Shown: positions 1 through 7,431, counted from the first letter of the stretch. The stretch is DNA of 11,695 nt from JBBDWJ01 sp040902925 (GCA_040902925.1 JBBDWJ010000338.1:1-11695); one strand, 5' to 3'. Notes: generated by a model from the letters alone, not told the origin. Numbers and translations: made by a program.

Positions 1-4
1 TGTC

Positions 5-1489
5 TTACTGCTCCCAGCCTTTGGCCCGCTCCAGCGCCGCCTGCCAGCGACCCCGCAATTCGGCCGCTTGCTCCCGCGGCATCGCCGGCTCGAAGCGGCG
101 GTCAACGGCGACGTTGGCCCGAATATCATCCTGGGCCTTCCAGACTCCCGTGGCGAGCCCGGCGAGATAGGCCGCCCCCTGCGCGGTGGTTTCGGTCACA
201 GCCGGGCGCACGATCGGCGCTCCAAGAATATCGGCTTGAAACTGCATCAGCAGGTTGTTCGCCGCCGCTCCGCCATCGACGCGCAGCTCCTGAATGTCGA
301 TGCCGGTGTCGTCTCGCATCAACTCGAGAATATCGGCCACCTGGTAGGCGATGCCTTCGAGCGCGGCGCGGGCTATGTGCGCGCGCGTGGTGCCGCGGGT
401 GATGCCGGCGAGAATTCCACGCGCGTAGGGGTCCCAATGCGGCGCTCCCAGGCCGGCAAACGCCGGCACCAAGTAGACGCCGCCGTTGTCTTTGACCGAC
501 GCGGCGAGCGGTTCAATTTCCGAAGCGGTGCTGATCAGGCCCAGCCCGTCGCGCAGCCATTGCACGACGGCGCCGGCAATGAAGATGCTGCCCTCCATGG
601 CGTATTCGGTGCGCCCGGCGAGCTTCCAGGCGACGGTCGTGACGAGGTTCTTGTTGGAAAGCGTGGCCTCGGCGCCGATGTTCATCAACGCGAAGCAGCC
701 GGTGCCGTAGGTGTTTTTGGCCATGCCGCGGTCGAAGCAGAGCTGGCCAAACAGCGCGGCCTGCTGGTCTCCGGCCACGCCCGCAATCGGCACGCCCCGA
801 ACCTCGCTAACGGCGGCTTCGGCATAGACCTCGCTCGACGAACGCACCTCGGGCAGGAGGCTTCGCGGCACGTCGAGCATCGCGAGCAGCTCGTCGTCCC
901 ACTCGCCGCTGCGGATGTTATAGAGCATCGTGCGCGACGCGTTGGTGGCGTCGGTGGCATGCAGGGCGCCGCCGGTCAGCTTCCAAATCAGCCACGAATC
1001 CACCGTACCGAAGGCCAGTTGGCCAGCTTCGGCTTTCTGCCGCGCCCCCTCGACGTTGCCGAGCAGCCAGGCGATCTTGGTCCCTGAAAAATAGGCGTCG
1101 ATGACGAGGCCGGTTTTTTCGCGGACCATGGATTCGCGGCCCTCGGCACGCAGCCGGTCGCAGATCGGCGCGGTGCGGCGATCCTGCCACACGATGGCGT
1201 TGTGAATTGGCTCGCCGCTTTGGCGGTCCCACAGCAGGGTTGTTTCGCGCTGGTTGGTGATGCCAAGGGCGGCGACGTCCCGCGGCGTGAGGCCGGCTTT
1301 CGCCAAGGCTTCGGCGGCCACCGCGATTTGCGAGCTCCAGATCTCGTGCGGATTGTGCTCCACCCAGCCGGAGTTGGGGAAAATCTGCTCGAACTCGCGC
1401 TGCGCGACGGCGGTGATATTGCCCTCCGGGTCGAAAACGATGGCGCGGGAACTGGTTGTGCCCTGGTCGAGGGCGAGAATCGATGCCAT
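5..1489 (-). CDS. glpK: Glycerol kinase
   Basis: Cytoplasmic FGGY-family kinase that phosphorylates glycerol with ATP to sn-glycerol 3-phosphate, feeding glycerolipid synthesis and, through G3P dehydrogenase, glycolysis. The product is 494 aa, the usual family length. Visible motifs are the N-terminal phosphate-binding DQGTTSSRA (residues 8-16), GWVEHNP (41-47), the substrate loop ITNQRET (77-83), the FGGY signature around YFSGTKIAWLL (133-143), the catalytic-Asp segment GVAGDQQAALFGQ (237-249, D241), and the C-terminal ATP-site segment VDGGAAANN (404-412). The start at 1489 is supported by an AGGAG ribosome binding site (minus strand, 1498-1502) 8 nt upstream. The stop is TAA at 5-7, so the gene is complete but its downstream context lies outside the window. 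No glycerol facilitator or glpD is visible next to it. The upstream region is 1490-1654. Identity is very secure; regulation cannot be read from the sequence. Confidence 0.98.
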   Translation of the reverse strand: MASILALDQGTTSSRAIVFDPEGNITAVAQREFEQIFPNSGWVEHNPHEIWSSQIAVAAEALAKAGLTPRDVAALGITNQRETTLLWDRQSGEPIHNAIVWQDRRTAPICDRLRAEGRESMVREKTGLVIDAYFSGTKIAWLLGNVEGARQKAEAGQLAFGTVDSWLIWKLTGGALHATDATNASRTMLYNIRSGEWDDELLAMLDVPRSLLPEVRSSSEVYAEAAVSEVRGVPIAGVAGDQQAALFGQLCFDRGMAKNTYGTGCFALMNIGAEATLSNKNLVTTVAWKLAGRTEYAMEGSIFIAGAVVQWLRDGLGLISTASEIEPLAASVKDNGGVYLVPAFAGLGAPHWDPYARGILAGITRGTTRAHIARAALEGIAYQVADILELMRDDTGIDIQELRVDGGAAANNLLMQFQADILGAPIVRPAVTETTAQGAAYLAGLATGVWKAQDDIRANVAVDRRFEPAMPREQAAELRGRWQAALERAKGWEQ

Positions 1490-1956
1490 GAACGTTACTC
1501 CTGAGGCGGCTGGGATTCAGGAAGGCTAAAACAAGTGCCGGTTTAGCCCTATTTTTGCGGTTCGCTGACCCGGCCGCCGGCGGGGACCGAACGCGGGCCG
1601 AAAAAGGTTTCCACTGTAGCACGACTGTTGCGGACCCTGGCCTAGGAGCGTTTGGTGCAACCGAACATCGGCCCGGATCATCTGAAACAGCTGTGGTTTA
1701 TGGAGCTCATGCGGCATTTCACCCAACGCAGGCCGCTGGACCTGCGGGCCAAAACCCAGTTCTTGCCGCACAACGCCCCGTCACGCCGGGATTTTGCTCG
1801 GATGGTGTGAAATCTTTACCGGGAACGCGCGATCTGGCCAGGAGACGTGTTGAAAGGAAAGGGCTTCCAACGGCGCGTGTGGTTTGGAAGTGTAGTTGCA
1901 CCTAGAGAGCGTGGGTTGAAGCAGAGTCGAAGTTGGGCTTCAGCCGAAGGGCGAAA
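1490..1956. other. Gap between glpK and the 108-aa gene; holds a candidate small gene
   Basis: This 467-nt stretch separates the minus-strand glpK from the plus-strand hypothetical gene. It contains the glpK ribosome binding site (1498-1502) and presumably the glpK promoter, though I cannot point to convincing -35/-10 boxes. It also contains the candidate 51-aa gene at 1655-1810, whose frame stays open to a TGA at 1958-1960. The other open frames crossing it, on both strands, look unlike proteins and have no ribosome binding site. Confidence 0.6.
1655..1810 (+). CDS. Candidate small protein, 51 aa, function unknown
   Basis: GTG-initiated frame of 51 codons ending in TGA (1808-1810). AGGAG at 1644-1648 sits 6 nt before the GTG, a textbook ribosome binding site. 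The third codon position is strongly G/C (roughly three quarters or more by eye), like the surrounding real genes. The product begins MQPNIGPDHLKQLW and is basic and aromatic, with a helical look (LKQLWFMELMRHF at residues 10-22) and a basic tail ending PSRRDFARMV. It has no signal peptide and no motif I recognise. The same frame continues open past the TGA for another 49 codons, ending in a TGA at 1958-1960 that overlaps the next gene's ATG (ATGA). It could therefore be a complete small gene, or a roughly 100-aa gene broken by a point mutation. A chance frame is possible but less likely given the ribosome binding site and codon bias. Confidence 0.42.
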   Translation: MQPNIGPDHLKQLWFMELMRHFTQRRPLDLRAKTQFLPHNAPSRRDFARMV

Positions 1957-2283
1957 ATGATAAACAAGGGCATAAAAAATAAAGGGCTGTGGGTTCGGGA
2001 GCTCAACCCCGGGGAACTGCTTTCGATGACCACGCGGAACCGCTCGTATTGGCTGACGTACCTTGGCGAGGGCAAGGGTCTGCTGTCGGGCCACCCGGCG
2101 TATTGCCAGTCGCCAACGCCGGTTCGGATCGAGGGTTCGACCTGGGGCGGCTCAGTGATCGAGTCGAATTTCCTTGGCGAGGGCATGCATGTCGAGTTCG
2201 TGATGCCTGACGGGCAGACCATGACGACTTCGACCGTGTATGAAATCAAGCGCGAACCCGTCATGATGCCCCTGGCGGCCTGA
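1957..2283 (+). CDS. Hypothetical protein, 108 aa
   Basis: I do not recognise this protein. I chose ATG at 1957 because GAAGGG (1946-1951) precedes it by 5 nt; an in-frame TTG at 1933 would add eight residues but has no better site. The product has no signal peptide or membrane segment and looks cytoplasmic and mostly beta-stranded. Clear segments are LWVRELNPGELLSMTTRNRSY (11-31, shown here as a region), TYLGEGKGLLSGHPAYC (34-50), a PTPVRIEGSTWGG turn-rich middle (53-65), and FLGEGMHVEFVMPDGQ (72-87). LGEG occurs twice (36-39 and 73-76), hinting at two similar beta halves. Codon use matches its neighbours. It converges on the minus-strand operon ending at 2390, with 106 nt between. The ATG overlaps the end of the open frame running from the candidate small gene, so the two might be translated together. 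No function should be assigned. Confidence 0.75.
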   Translation: MINKGIKNKGLWVRELNPGELLSMTTRNRSYWLTYLGEGKGLLSGHPAYCQSPTPVRIEGSTWGGSVIESNFLGEGMHVEFVMPDGQTMTTSTVYEIKREPVMMPLAA

Positions 2284-2389
2284 CGCTGGCCGCGCGCACC
2301 GGTCGGGCAAGCGCATCAGGACACTTCCAATCCATAACGTTCCGCCGCACACGCGACGACGGCGTGGTACCCAAGACAGAGGGGCGCGT

Positions 2390-4189
2390 TTATTGTTGCG
2401 GCGCGATTGGTTTCTCAGGATATCTTTCCGTGCTGTGTTTGACGGCGGCGTCGGTTCGCGGCCGCTGGATTCCCACGACATCGTAGTTTCCACCCTTGTC
2501 GCGAATGGCGACCACCACCGGCTCGGCCCAAAAGGGGTTGCCGGAATGGCGGCTGTGGATTCTCGCGATCGCGTAGCGGTATCCGGCGTCGTCCTTGGGT
2601 CCCCAGACATCCGCGGGTACTTTCAGCATTTTGTCCGCCACGCGGACCTGCCCACCCACGGGTGTTTCTTTGTTCGCCAGATTATCGAGCTGCGCCCATT
2701 GCACGTCGTAGGTGATCTCTCCTTGCACCGCCCCGGCGCGCACGGCGGCGTTGCCGAACGTCACTTCCGTGCCGCTGTTGCTGATGGCGAAGCGGTCGAG
2801 CGGGTTGGTGCGGGCAATCCAATATTGAATACACTTGTCGCGGCGCTCGATCAGCGCTTCGACCATGTAGCTCTCGGCGGCAGGGTCGGAAATCTGGGCC
2901 GTCTTCACGATCGCGCGCAGCACCTCGTCGGTGAAGGGAATCATCAGGCGGGCCGCCCAGAACGCGTCGGCCTCGTCCATGCGCTCGAAGGCGGGGTTGG
3001 GGTATTCCGGCTTCCATCGCCAGGGTTCGAAGAAGTCGCTTTCGAGGTTGCCGATCGCCGGGTAATGCGGATACTTGACCTTCATCCAAGGCCGCTGCCA
3101 AAGGCCGAAGGTGAGAATACCCTTGCCGATGCCATTGGCCTCGATGAGGTATTCGTAGCCGGCGCGCGGTTCCTGCTTGAGCGTGCTGCCGCTGCCCAGC
3201 GTTGAGCCGAAGTCGATGAGGAAGTGCTTGATGTAGCCCCCGCCGTTCTGCTCGATGTAGGTGTCGAAGGTGTTGATGGCGCGCGAGTCGTCGTGATTCA
3301 GCCAGGCGGAAAAGACCCGCAGGCCGCGCAACTGGCGCATCTTCTCGTGGGGATAGATGTCGTTGGGGTCGTCGGAGCGCGTCCCGTAGTATTGAAACTC
3401 GCCGACGAAGCGGCCCTCGACGAACTTGCTGGCGAGCACGCGTACGCCGCGGCCGGCGACTCGATGGGTTCGCGGGTTGATCCAGTCGTCGACGTCGGAG
3501 CTTTCGATTCTGCGCTCGACGCCTTCCTTGTCGGACCACTTGGCGTCGGGGGCGACATGAAGGTTCTCGCGCTGGATGTGCGCCAGGTAGTTCTGCGGAA
3601 CGTTGTAGCCGAGCGCGTGGAAAATCTTCGTCGAGATCATTTCCGCCGACGACGGCAGCTCGGGCATCTGCGGCGGATCGAGCTTGATGACGTACGTGTC
3701 GCCGCGGCTGTCGCGGATGAAGAACTTGGGCGTGATGCCGGCCGGGGGGCTGCCGATGATCGTCCAGGGACCGGGCGCCGGGCCGTCGACCTGATCGGGC
3801 CCGCGGGCGATTTCCGCGGCCGTCATGTCGCGGCGACCGAGGCGGTTGGTAAACCAGCTCGAATCGGGAACCTCGCCGAGCGTATTGGCGTTGAGGGCGG
3901 GTCCGCCGTCGCCGGCGAGGTCCTGAAACGAATGAATGATGAAATCGGCTTCGTCGCTAAGGGTGAAGACCTCGACCGGTGGAATGTTCTTACGTTCCGG
4001 TTCTTCCCAGAGCGGGTCGTCAGGATAGAAGCGCCTGCCGTCGCCCTTCTCGGCGACGTGTTGAGCGGAAGCCGCCCCCGAAACGAGCAGCGCGAAGGCA
4101 AGCGCCATCATCGCATTGCGGCCGCGGCGGCCGCCGGCAGGCCGCCTATCGAACTGCTGAGCCGGCGCGTATTTCGTCGGCGTGCGCAT
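2390..4189 (-). CDS. Exported protein with kinase-like fold signature, function unknown
   Basis: 599-aa product. The start at 4189 has GAGGG with a 5-nt gap, and lies 11 nt after the stop of the Omp85 gene, so the two are almost certainly cotranscribed. The frame is open further upstream, but that part is antisense noise over the Omp85 gene. The N-terminus has an Arg-rich n-region (15-24), a hydrophobic core (27-40) and an ASA cleavage site near residue 42, so a Sec signal peptide is likely. Internally there are a VIKLD strand (K169), SAEMI (E183), an LNHDDSRAINT loop (D301 and N306, five apart) and LIDFG (D326). This order and the D-x4-N spacing match the ATP-binding Lys, helix-C Glu, catalytic loop and DFG of kinase-like folds such as HipA and Fam20. 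The C-terminal part (about 470-580) looks beta-rich and separate. Kinase activity is inference; the protein may instead be a non-catalytic relative. It has no membrane anchor beyond the signal. Confidence 0.9.
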   Translation of the reverse strand: MRTPTKYAPAQQFDRRPAGGRRGRNAMMALAFALLVSGAASAQHVAEKGDGRRFYPDDPLWEEPERKNIPPVEVFTLSDEADFIIHSFQDLAGDGGPALNANTLGEVPDSSWFTNRLGRRDMTAAEIARGPDQVDGPAPGPWTIIGSPPAGITPKFFIRDSRGDTYVIKLDPPQMPELPSSAEMISTKIFHALGYNVPQNYLAHIQRENLHVAPDAKWSDKEGVERRIESSDVDDWINPRTHRVAGRGVRVLASKFVEGRFVGEFQYYGTRSDDPNDIYPHEKMRQLRGLRVFSAWLNHDDSRAINTFDTYIEQNGGGYIKHFLIDFGSTLGSGSTLKQEPRAGYEYLIEANGIGKGILTFGLWQRPWMKVKYPHYPAIGNLESDFFEPWRWKPEYPNPAFERMDEADAFWAARLMIPFTDEVLRAIVKTAQISDPAAESYMVEALIERRDKCIQYWIARTNPLDRFAISNSGTEVTFGNAAVRAGAVQGEITYDVQWAQLDNLANKETPVGGQVRVADKMLKVPADVWGPKDDAGYRYAIARIHSRHSGNPFWAEPVVVAIRDKGGNYDVVGIQRPRTDAAVKHSTERYPEKPIAPQQ

Positions 4190-4200
4190 AGCTGCCCTCA

Positions 4201-5523
4201 CTAGAACACCACCGCGGCCCGGAACAAGGGAATCTTGCGCTCGCGGCTGACAGCTAGGTCGAGCCGGTAAACGAACGATTCCTTGGTGTGAATACGGAAG
4301 CCGATTCCGCCGGAGAACTGCCAATCGCTGAAGTCGATATCGGCGCGCCGCGCAGCCACCTTGCCGCCATCGGCGAACAGCGCCATGTCGAGAAACCACG
4401 AGGCGTACCAGCGATACTCGATCTGCGCCAGCACGGAATTGTTGTCGCGAAAACGGCGTTCCCGAAAACCGCGCAATCGCTCGCCGCCGCCCAGGTCGGG
4501 CATGTAGTAAAAGGGAATCCGCTCCGCGACGCCGACATCGGTCATGACGACATTGCCGTGAAACACCAGCGTGCGGTATTGGTTGCCCAGCGGCACATAC
4601 TGCTGCAGGTCGAACTCCCAGCGGCGGAAATGGAACGCGTCGAGGTGGCGGTCGCGATAGTTCGAGAATTTCGAGCCCAGAAACGTTCCGCTGCGCGGAT
4701 AGTCGGGATTGTCGCGCAAATCGTAGTCGATGAAAGCGTCGATGCGCAGAAAGTCGGGCTGATCGTTGAAGCCCGGTACCGCATTGGGGTCGAAGCCCTG
4801 CTCCAGGGTAGGGAAGCGGCTGTCGCGGCCGGAACCGACCGACGGGCTCAGATAGTACGTTCCGCCGCCGATGCGCAGCCGCCGGATCGGCTCGGCCCAA
4901 AAATCCGCTCCCGCCTCGACCTGCCGCAGCAGATAGTTGGTGCGGTCCGCTTCGCGGGCGTCGAAGCCGATACCGAAAAAATCCTCTTGCGGCCACTCGA
5001 AATACGTCCCGCGCAGGCCAAGGTTGAAGAAACTGCCGCCAAGGTTGCGGAATTCGACCTGCCCGCTGAGCTGCTGGTAACTGCGCGTGGAGTAGGCGGC
5101 TTCGACGCGCAGATCGACCCGATTGGGATGCGTTTCAGAAGTGTAGCCCTGGTTAAACAGGCCGCGGTGCTGGTACCCGACGCCGAAAGCGAAGCCCTTG
5201 CCCGAGGGAAAATCCCCTGTCGAGTAGAAGAACCCGGCGCTGTTTTCCTGGACGCTATTGAAGCGATCAATGAAGCCTTGGACCGTGCGGATACCCCGGT
5301 CGACGCTCTCGCGCCGCGGCGGGGTCAGATTCAGTGATTTTTCCTGACGCCGGGCGCTGAGCAACTCGGCGCGGGTCGGCTGGGCCTGAGCAAGCGGCGT
5401 GGTGGCGGGCAGCAGCGCAAGCCACCCGGCCAGGAATAGCATCGAACGCTGCAACCAACCGGTGCGAACGCGCATTTCGAAGTTGGAACTGGGCGCTGCT
5501 GTCGCCCGGTGGTTCGAGCACAT
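4201..5523 (-). CDS. POTRA-less Omp85/BamA-like outer-membrane barrel protein
   Basis: 440-aa protein matching the surface-antigen (D15/BamA C-terminal) beta-barrel. A signal peptide is visible (hydrophobic 28-46, LAQA cleavage near 47). A short linker follows, then about 355 residues of alternating strands, enough for a 16-strand barrel. Diagnostic features are YDLRDNPDYPRSGTFLG (267-283), the loop-6 GGERLRGF motif with R351-G352-F353, and a terminal strand ending in Phe (F440), the usual beta-signal for BAM insertion. Only about 40 residues lie between signal and barrel, too few for even one POTRA domain, so this is not the essential BamA. The start is uncertain: ATG 5523 directly follows an in-frame stop, while ATG 5475 (residue 17) gives a more typical signal peptide. 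Neither has a good ribosome binding site; an AGGAGT at 5548-5553 is too far away. It is the first gene of an operon with the exported kinase-like protein. Confidence 0.92.
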   Translation of the reverse strand: MCSNHRATAAPSSNFEMRVRTGWLQRSMLFLAGWLALLPATTPLAQAQPTRAELLSARRQEKSLNLTPPRRESVDRGIRTVQGFIDRFNSVQENSAGFFYSTGDFPSGKGFAFGVGYQHRGLFNQGYTSETHPNRVDLRVEAAYSTRSYQQLSGQVEFRNLGGSFFNLGLRGTYFEWPQEDFFGIGFDAREADRTNYLLRQVEAGADFWAEPIRRLRIGGGTYYLSPSVGSGRDSRFPTLEQGFDPNAVPGFNDQPDFLRIDAFIDYDLRDNPDYPRSGTFLGSKFSNYRDRHLDAFHFRRWEFDLQQYVPLGNQYRTLVFHGNVVMTDVGVAERIPFYYMPDLGGGERLRGFRERRFRDNNSVLAQIEYRWYASWFLDMALFADGGKVAARRADIDFSDWQFSGGIGFRIHTKESFVYRLDLAVSRERKIPLFRAAVVF

Positions 5524-5748
5524 AGGGTCTTGCTACCGCGAAAAGTGACTCCTGAGAACGGCGAATCTTCTACTGTTCAGCCCGAGTCGCGATTCCTTGT
5601 CCTGCCGTTTCCGAAGCCGCGCTCGGCTCTGTGATACCACCTGGAAGGCGGAAGATTGAAATCCATCCTAACAGAGTCGTTTCTCGAACTTGCGGTCCTC
5701 GGCGCGGAAACGGTGCGGCGCAACCCGGGCGGGTGACCGGACACATTG

Positions 5749-5855
5749 GCGAATGGCGCGGGTGGCGAATGGCACGGTAGCGAATGGCACGGGTGGCGAA
5801 TGGCACGGTAGCGAAGGGCGCCGCGGCGAACGGCGCGCCGGCGAATGGACGGCAG
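5749..5855. repeat. Tandem repeat, seven units of 15-16 nt
   Basis: The core GCGAA recurs at 5749, 5765, 5780, 5796, 5811, 5826 and 5841, giving spacings of 16, 15, 16, 15, 15 and 15 nt. The better conserved units read GCGAATGGCACGGT(A/G) and the last three diverge. Units 2-3 and 4-5 form a nearly perfect 31-nt higher-order repeat (5765-5795 and 5796-5826). The array is a minisatellite lying between two divergent genes, about 225 nt from the Omp85 start and 225 nt from the nucleotide carrier start. It has no dyad symmetry of CRISPR type and no spacers. Confidence 0.88.
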
Positions 5856-6012
5856 GATCGTCGGCGGCGGGCGGAGCTGTATTCAACGTCTCGCCGGCTG
5901 CGAAAACGGGGAATTTCTCCGGCGTCGATGCAGCCTGCAAGAACCAGCCGGCAACGGAATCAGGTCGGCCAGGGAACAAGCCGCGCGCGGCGCCAGGCAA
6001 ACCCGGCCACAG

Positions 6013-6021
6013 TGATATGCT
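6013..6021 (+). promoter_or_regulatory. Possible extended -10 element
   Basis: TG-A-TATGCT fits the TGn-TAnnnT pattern of an extended -10 box about 58 nt before the start of the nucleotide carrier gene. No convincing -35 hexamer lies 16-18 nt upstream, which extended -10 promoters can tolerate. The call rests on a short motif only. Confidence 0.25.
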
Positions 6022-6078
6022 ACGCAAACGTGCGGCCCCGCCCTAGGGTCCACGCGTCGAACCGAAAGGACACCCGCC

Positions 6079-7431
6079 ATGGGGGCCACGCCCACTCCGA
6101 TCAGCACCGGCCGCAAAGGGCCCCTGGAACGCACCCTCTCGCTATTTACCGAGATGAAGCCGGGCGAAGGCCTCACCGCCCTGCTTCTGGCCTGCAATGT
6201 GTTTCTGCTGCTCGCTTCCTACTACGTGCTGAAGACCGTGCGCGAACCCTTGATTCTGACCCAAGGCGGCGCCGAGATCAAAAGCTACGCGGCCGCCGGC
6301 CAGGCGCTGCTGCTGCTGCTGGTCCTGCCTCTTTACAGCGGGTTCTCGGCGCGCGTGAATCGCATCCGGCTCATCAGTTGGGTCACCCTGTTCTTCATCT
6401 CGCATCTGGCGATTTTCTATGCGCTGGGTATCGCGGGAGTACACATTGGCGTCGCTTACTTCCTCTGGGTAGGCATCTTCAACGGGTTGATCGTGGCGCA
6501 GTTCTGGGCTTTCGCCAACGACATCTACGATGAAGATCAAGGCAAGCGTTTGTTTCCGGTTATCGGCGTCGGCGCTTCGCTGGGCGCGTGGCTGGGAGCC
6601 GAAGCCGCCGAGGATTTGTTCGACCGCTTCGATCCCGTGGCGGCGCCCTACCAGATGATGCTGGTAGCCGCCGCCGGGCTCGCTGTACGCATCGGGATCA
6701 GCCACATTGTGCATCGCCGCGAAACCGCCCGGGCCGCGGGACGCAAAGACGCGCCCGCCGAGCAGACGCTGAGCAAAGAAGGCGGCTTCCGCCTCATTCT
6801 GGCGCAGCGCTACTTGCTGCTGATCGCCATCCTGGTGTTTCTACTGAACACGGTCAACACGACCGGAGAGTTCATACTCGGCAAGGTCGTTGCAGCCGAT
6901 GCGCTGGCGCAAACAGGCGGCGGCCCTGAGATGGGAGCGGCGATCGGCCGCTTCTACGGCGATTTCTTCGGCTGGGTCAACTTGCTCGGTTTCCTGTTCC
7001 AGTTGTTTCTGGTCTCGCGGATCTTCAAGTACATTGGCGTGCGCGGCACGCTGTTCATTCTGCCTTGCATCGCCCTCGGCAGCTACGGGCTGCTGGTCGC
7101 GCTGCCCGTTCTCGGCGTCATCCGCATGGCGAAGATCCTCGAAAACAGCACCGACTATTCGATCAACAACACCGCGCGGCGCGCCTTGTTCCTGCCCACC
7201 AGCCGCGAGGCCAAATACAAAGCTCAGGCGGTGATGGAAACTCTGGTCTGGCGCGCGGGCGACATGATGCAGGCCGTAATTGTGTTTCTAGGGACGCAGA
7301 TGGCGTTCGGCGTGCGGCAGTTCGGCATCGTCAACCTGGTGCTGGTTTGTGTCTGGCTGGGGGTCGTGGTGATGATCTACCGCGAGCACAAGAAACTCAC
7401 CGCGGAAACGCCCGTGGAAAAAGCCGCCTAA
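6079..7431 (+). CDS. NTT/Npt-type nucleotide (ATP:ADP) carrier family protein
   Basis: 450-aa polytopic inner-membrane protein with about 11-12 hydrophobic segments by eye (first at 31-55, then 72-90, 97-117, 122-145 and onward to 416-434). The region 355-384, beginning ENSTDYSINN and containing LFLPTSREAKYKAQA (370-384), is the hallmark of the bacterial branch of the ATP/ADP carrier family (TC 2.A.12, annotated as Npt1/Npt2). YVLKTVREPLIL (49-60) and FWAFANDIYD (142-151) also fit. Rickettsial and chlamydial members exchange host ATP for ADP. Free-living members are known in several phyla but their substrates are mostly untested, so ATP/ADP exchange is not assured here. ATG 6079 is supported by AAAGGA 8 nt upstream (6065-6070). 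The gene stands alone: divergent from the Omp85 operon and 202 nt before the protease. An MFS-like label would be the generic alternative. Confidence 0.94.
   Translation: MGATPTPISTGRKGPLERTLSLFTEMKPGEGLTALLLACNVFLLLASYYVLKTVREPLILTQGGAEIKSYAAAGQALLLLLVLPLYSGFSARVNRIRLISWVTLFFISHLAIFYALGIAGVHIGVAYFLWVGIFNGLIVAQFWAFANDIYDEDQGKRLFPVIGVGASLGAWLGAEAAEDLFDRFDPVAAPYQMMLVAAAGLAVRIGISHIVHRRETARAAGRKDAPAEQTLSKEGGFRLILAQRYLLLIAILVFLLNTVNTTGEFILGKVVAADALAQTGGGPEMGAAIGRFYGDFFGWVNLLGFLFQLFLVSRIFKYIGVRGTLFILPCIALGSYGLLVALPVLGVIRMAKILENSTDYSINNTARRALFLPTSREAKYKAQAVMETLVWRAGDMMQAVIVFLGTQMAFGVRQFGIVNLVLVCVWLGVVVMIYREHKKLTAETPVEKAA

Larger units (their letters stand above)
5524..6078. other. Divergent intergenic region with tandem repeat
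   Basis: This 555-nt region between two divergently transcribed genes must hold both promoters. It contains the tandem repeat array at 5749-5855. Before the plus-strand gene there is a possible extended -10 element, TG at 6013-6014 followed by TATGCT (6016-6021), without a recognisable -35. AAAGGA (6065-6070) is the ribosome binding site of the gene at 6079. Several open frames cross the repeat on both strands, but their low-complexity products track the repeat and I do not call them genes. Confidence 0.6.

Noticed and set aside
68..1087. 339-codon plus-strand open frame opposite glpK
   Set aside because: glpK on the minus strand is complete and fully conserved; this frame is its antisense shadow.
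4190..4996. Upstream extension of the kinase-like gene (would make an 868-aa protein)
   Set aside because: It overlaps the Omp85 gene for its entire length in another frame and is Arg/Pro/Ala-rich. ATG 4189 has a ribosome binding site and opens into a signal peptide.
3224..5337. Plus-strand open frames of 326 and 349 codons opposite the Omp85/kinase-like operon
   Set aside because: Low-complexity Val/Ala/Arg/Asp products that track the minus-strand codons; no ribosome binding sites or recognisable domains.
5749..5855. Repeat array considered as a CRISPR
   Set aside because: Units are 15-16 nt and directly contiguous, with no unique spacers, and there are no cas genes.
5668..6533. Open frames crossing the tandem repeat and running into the nucleotide carrier gene
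   Set aside because: Their products repeat with the DNA repeat (for example VPFAT on the minus strand) and have no start signals; the carrier gene explains the coding signal from 6079 on.
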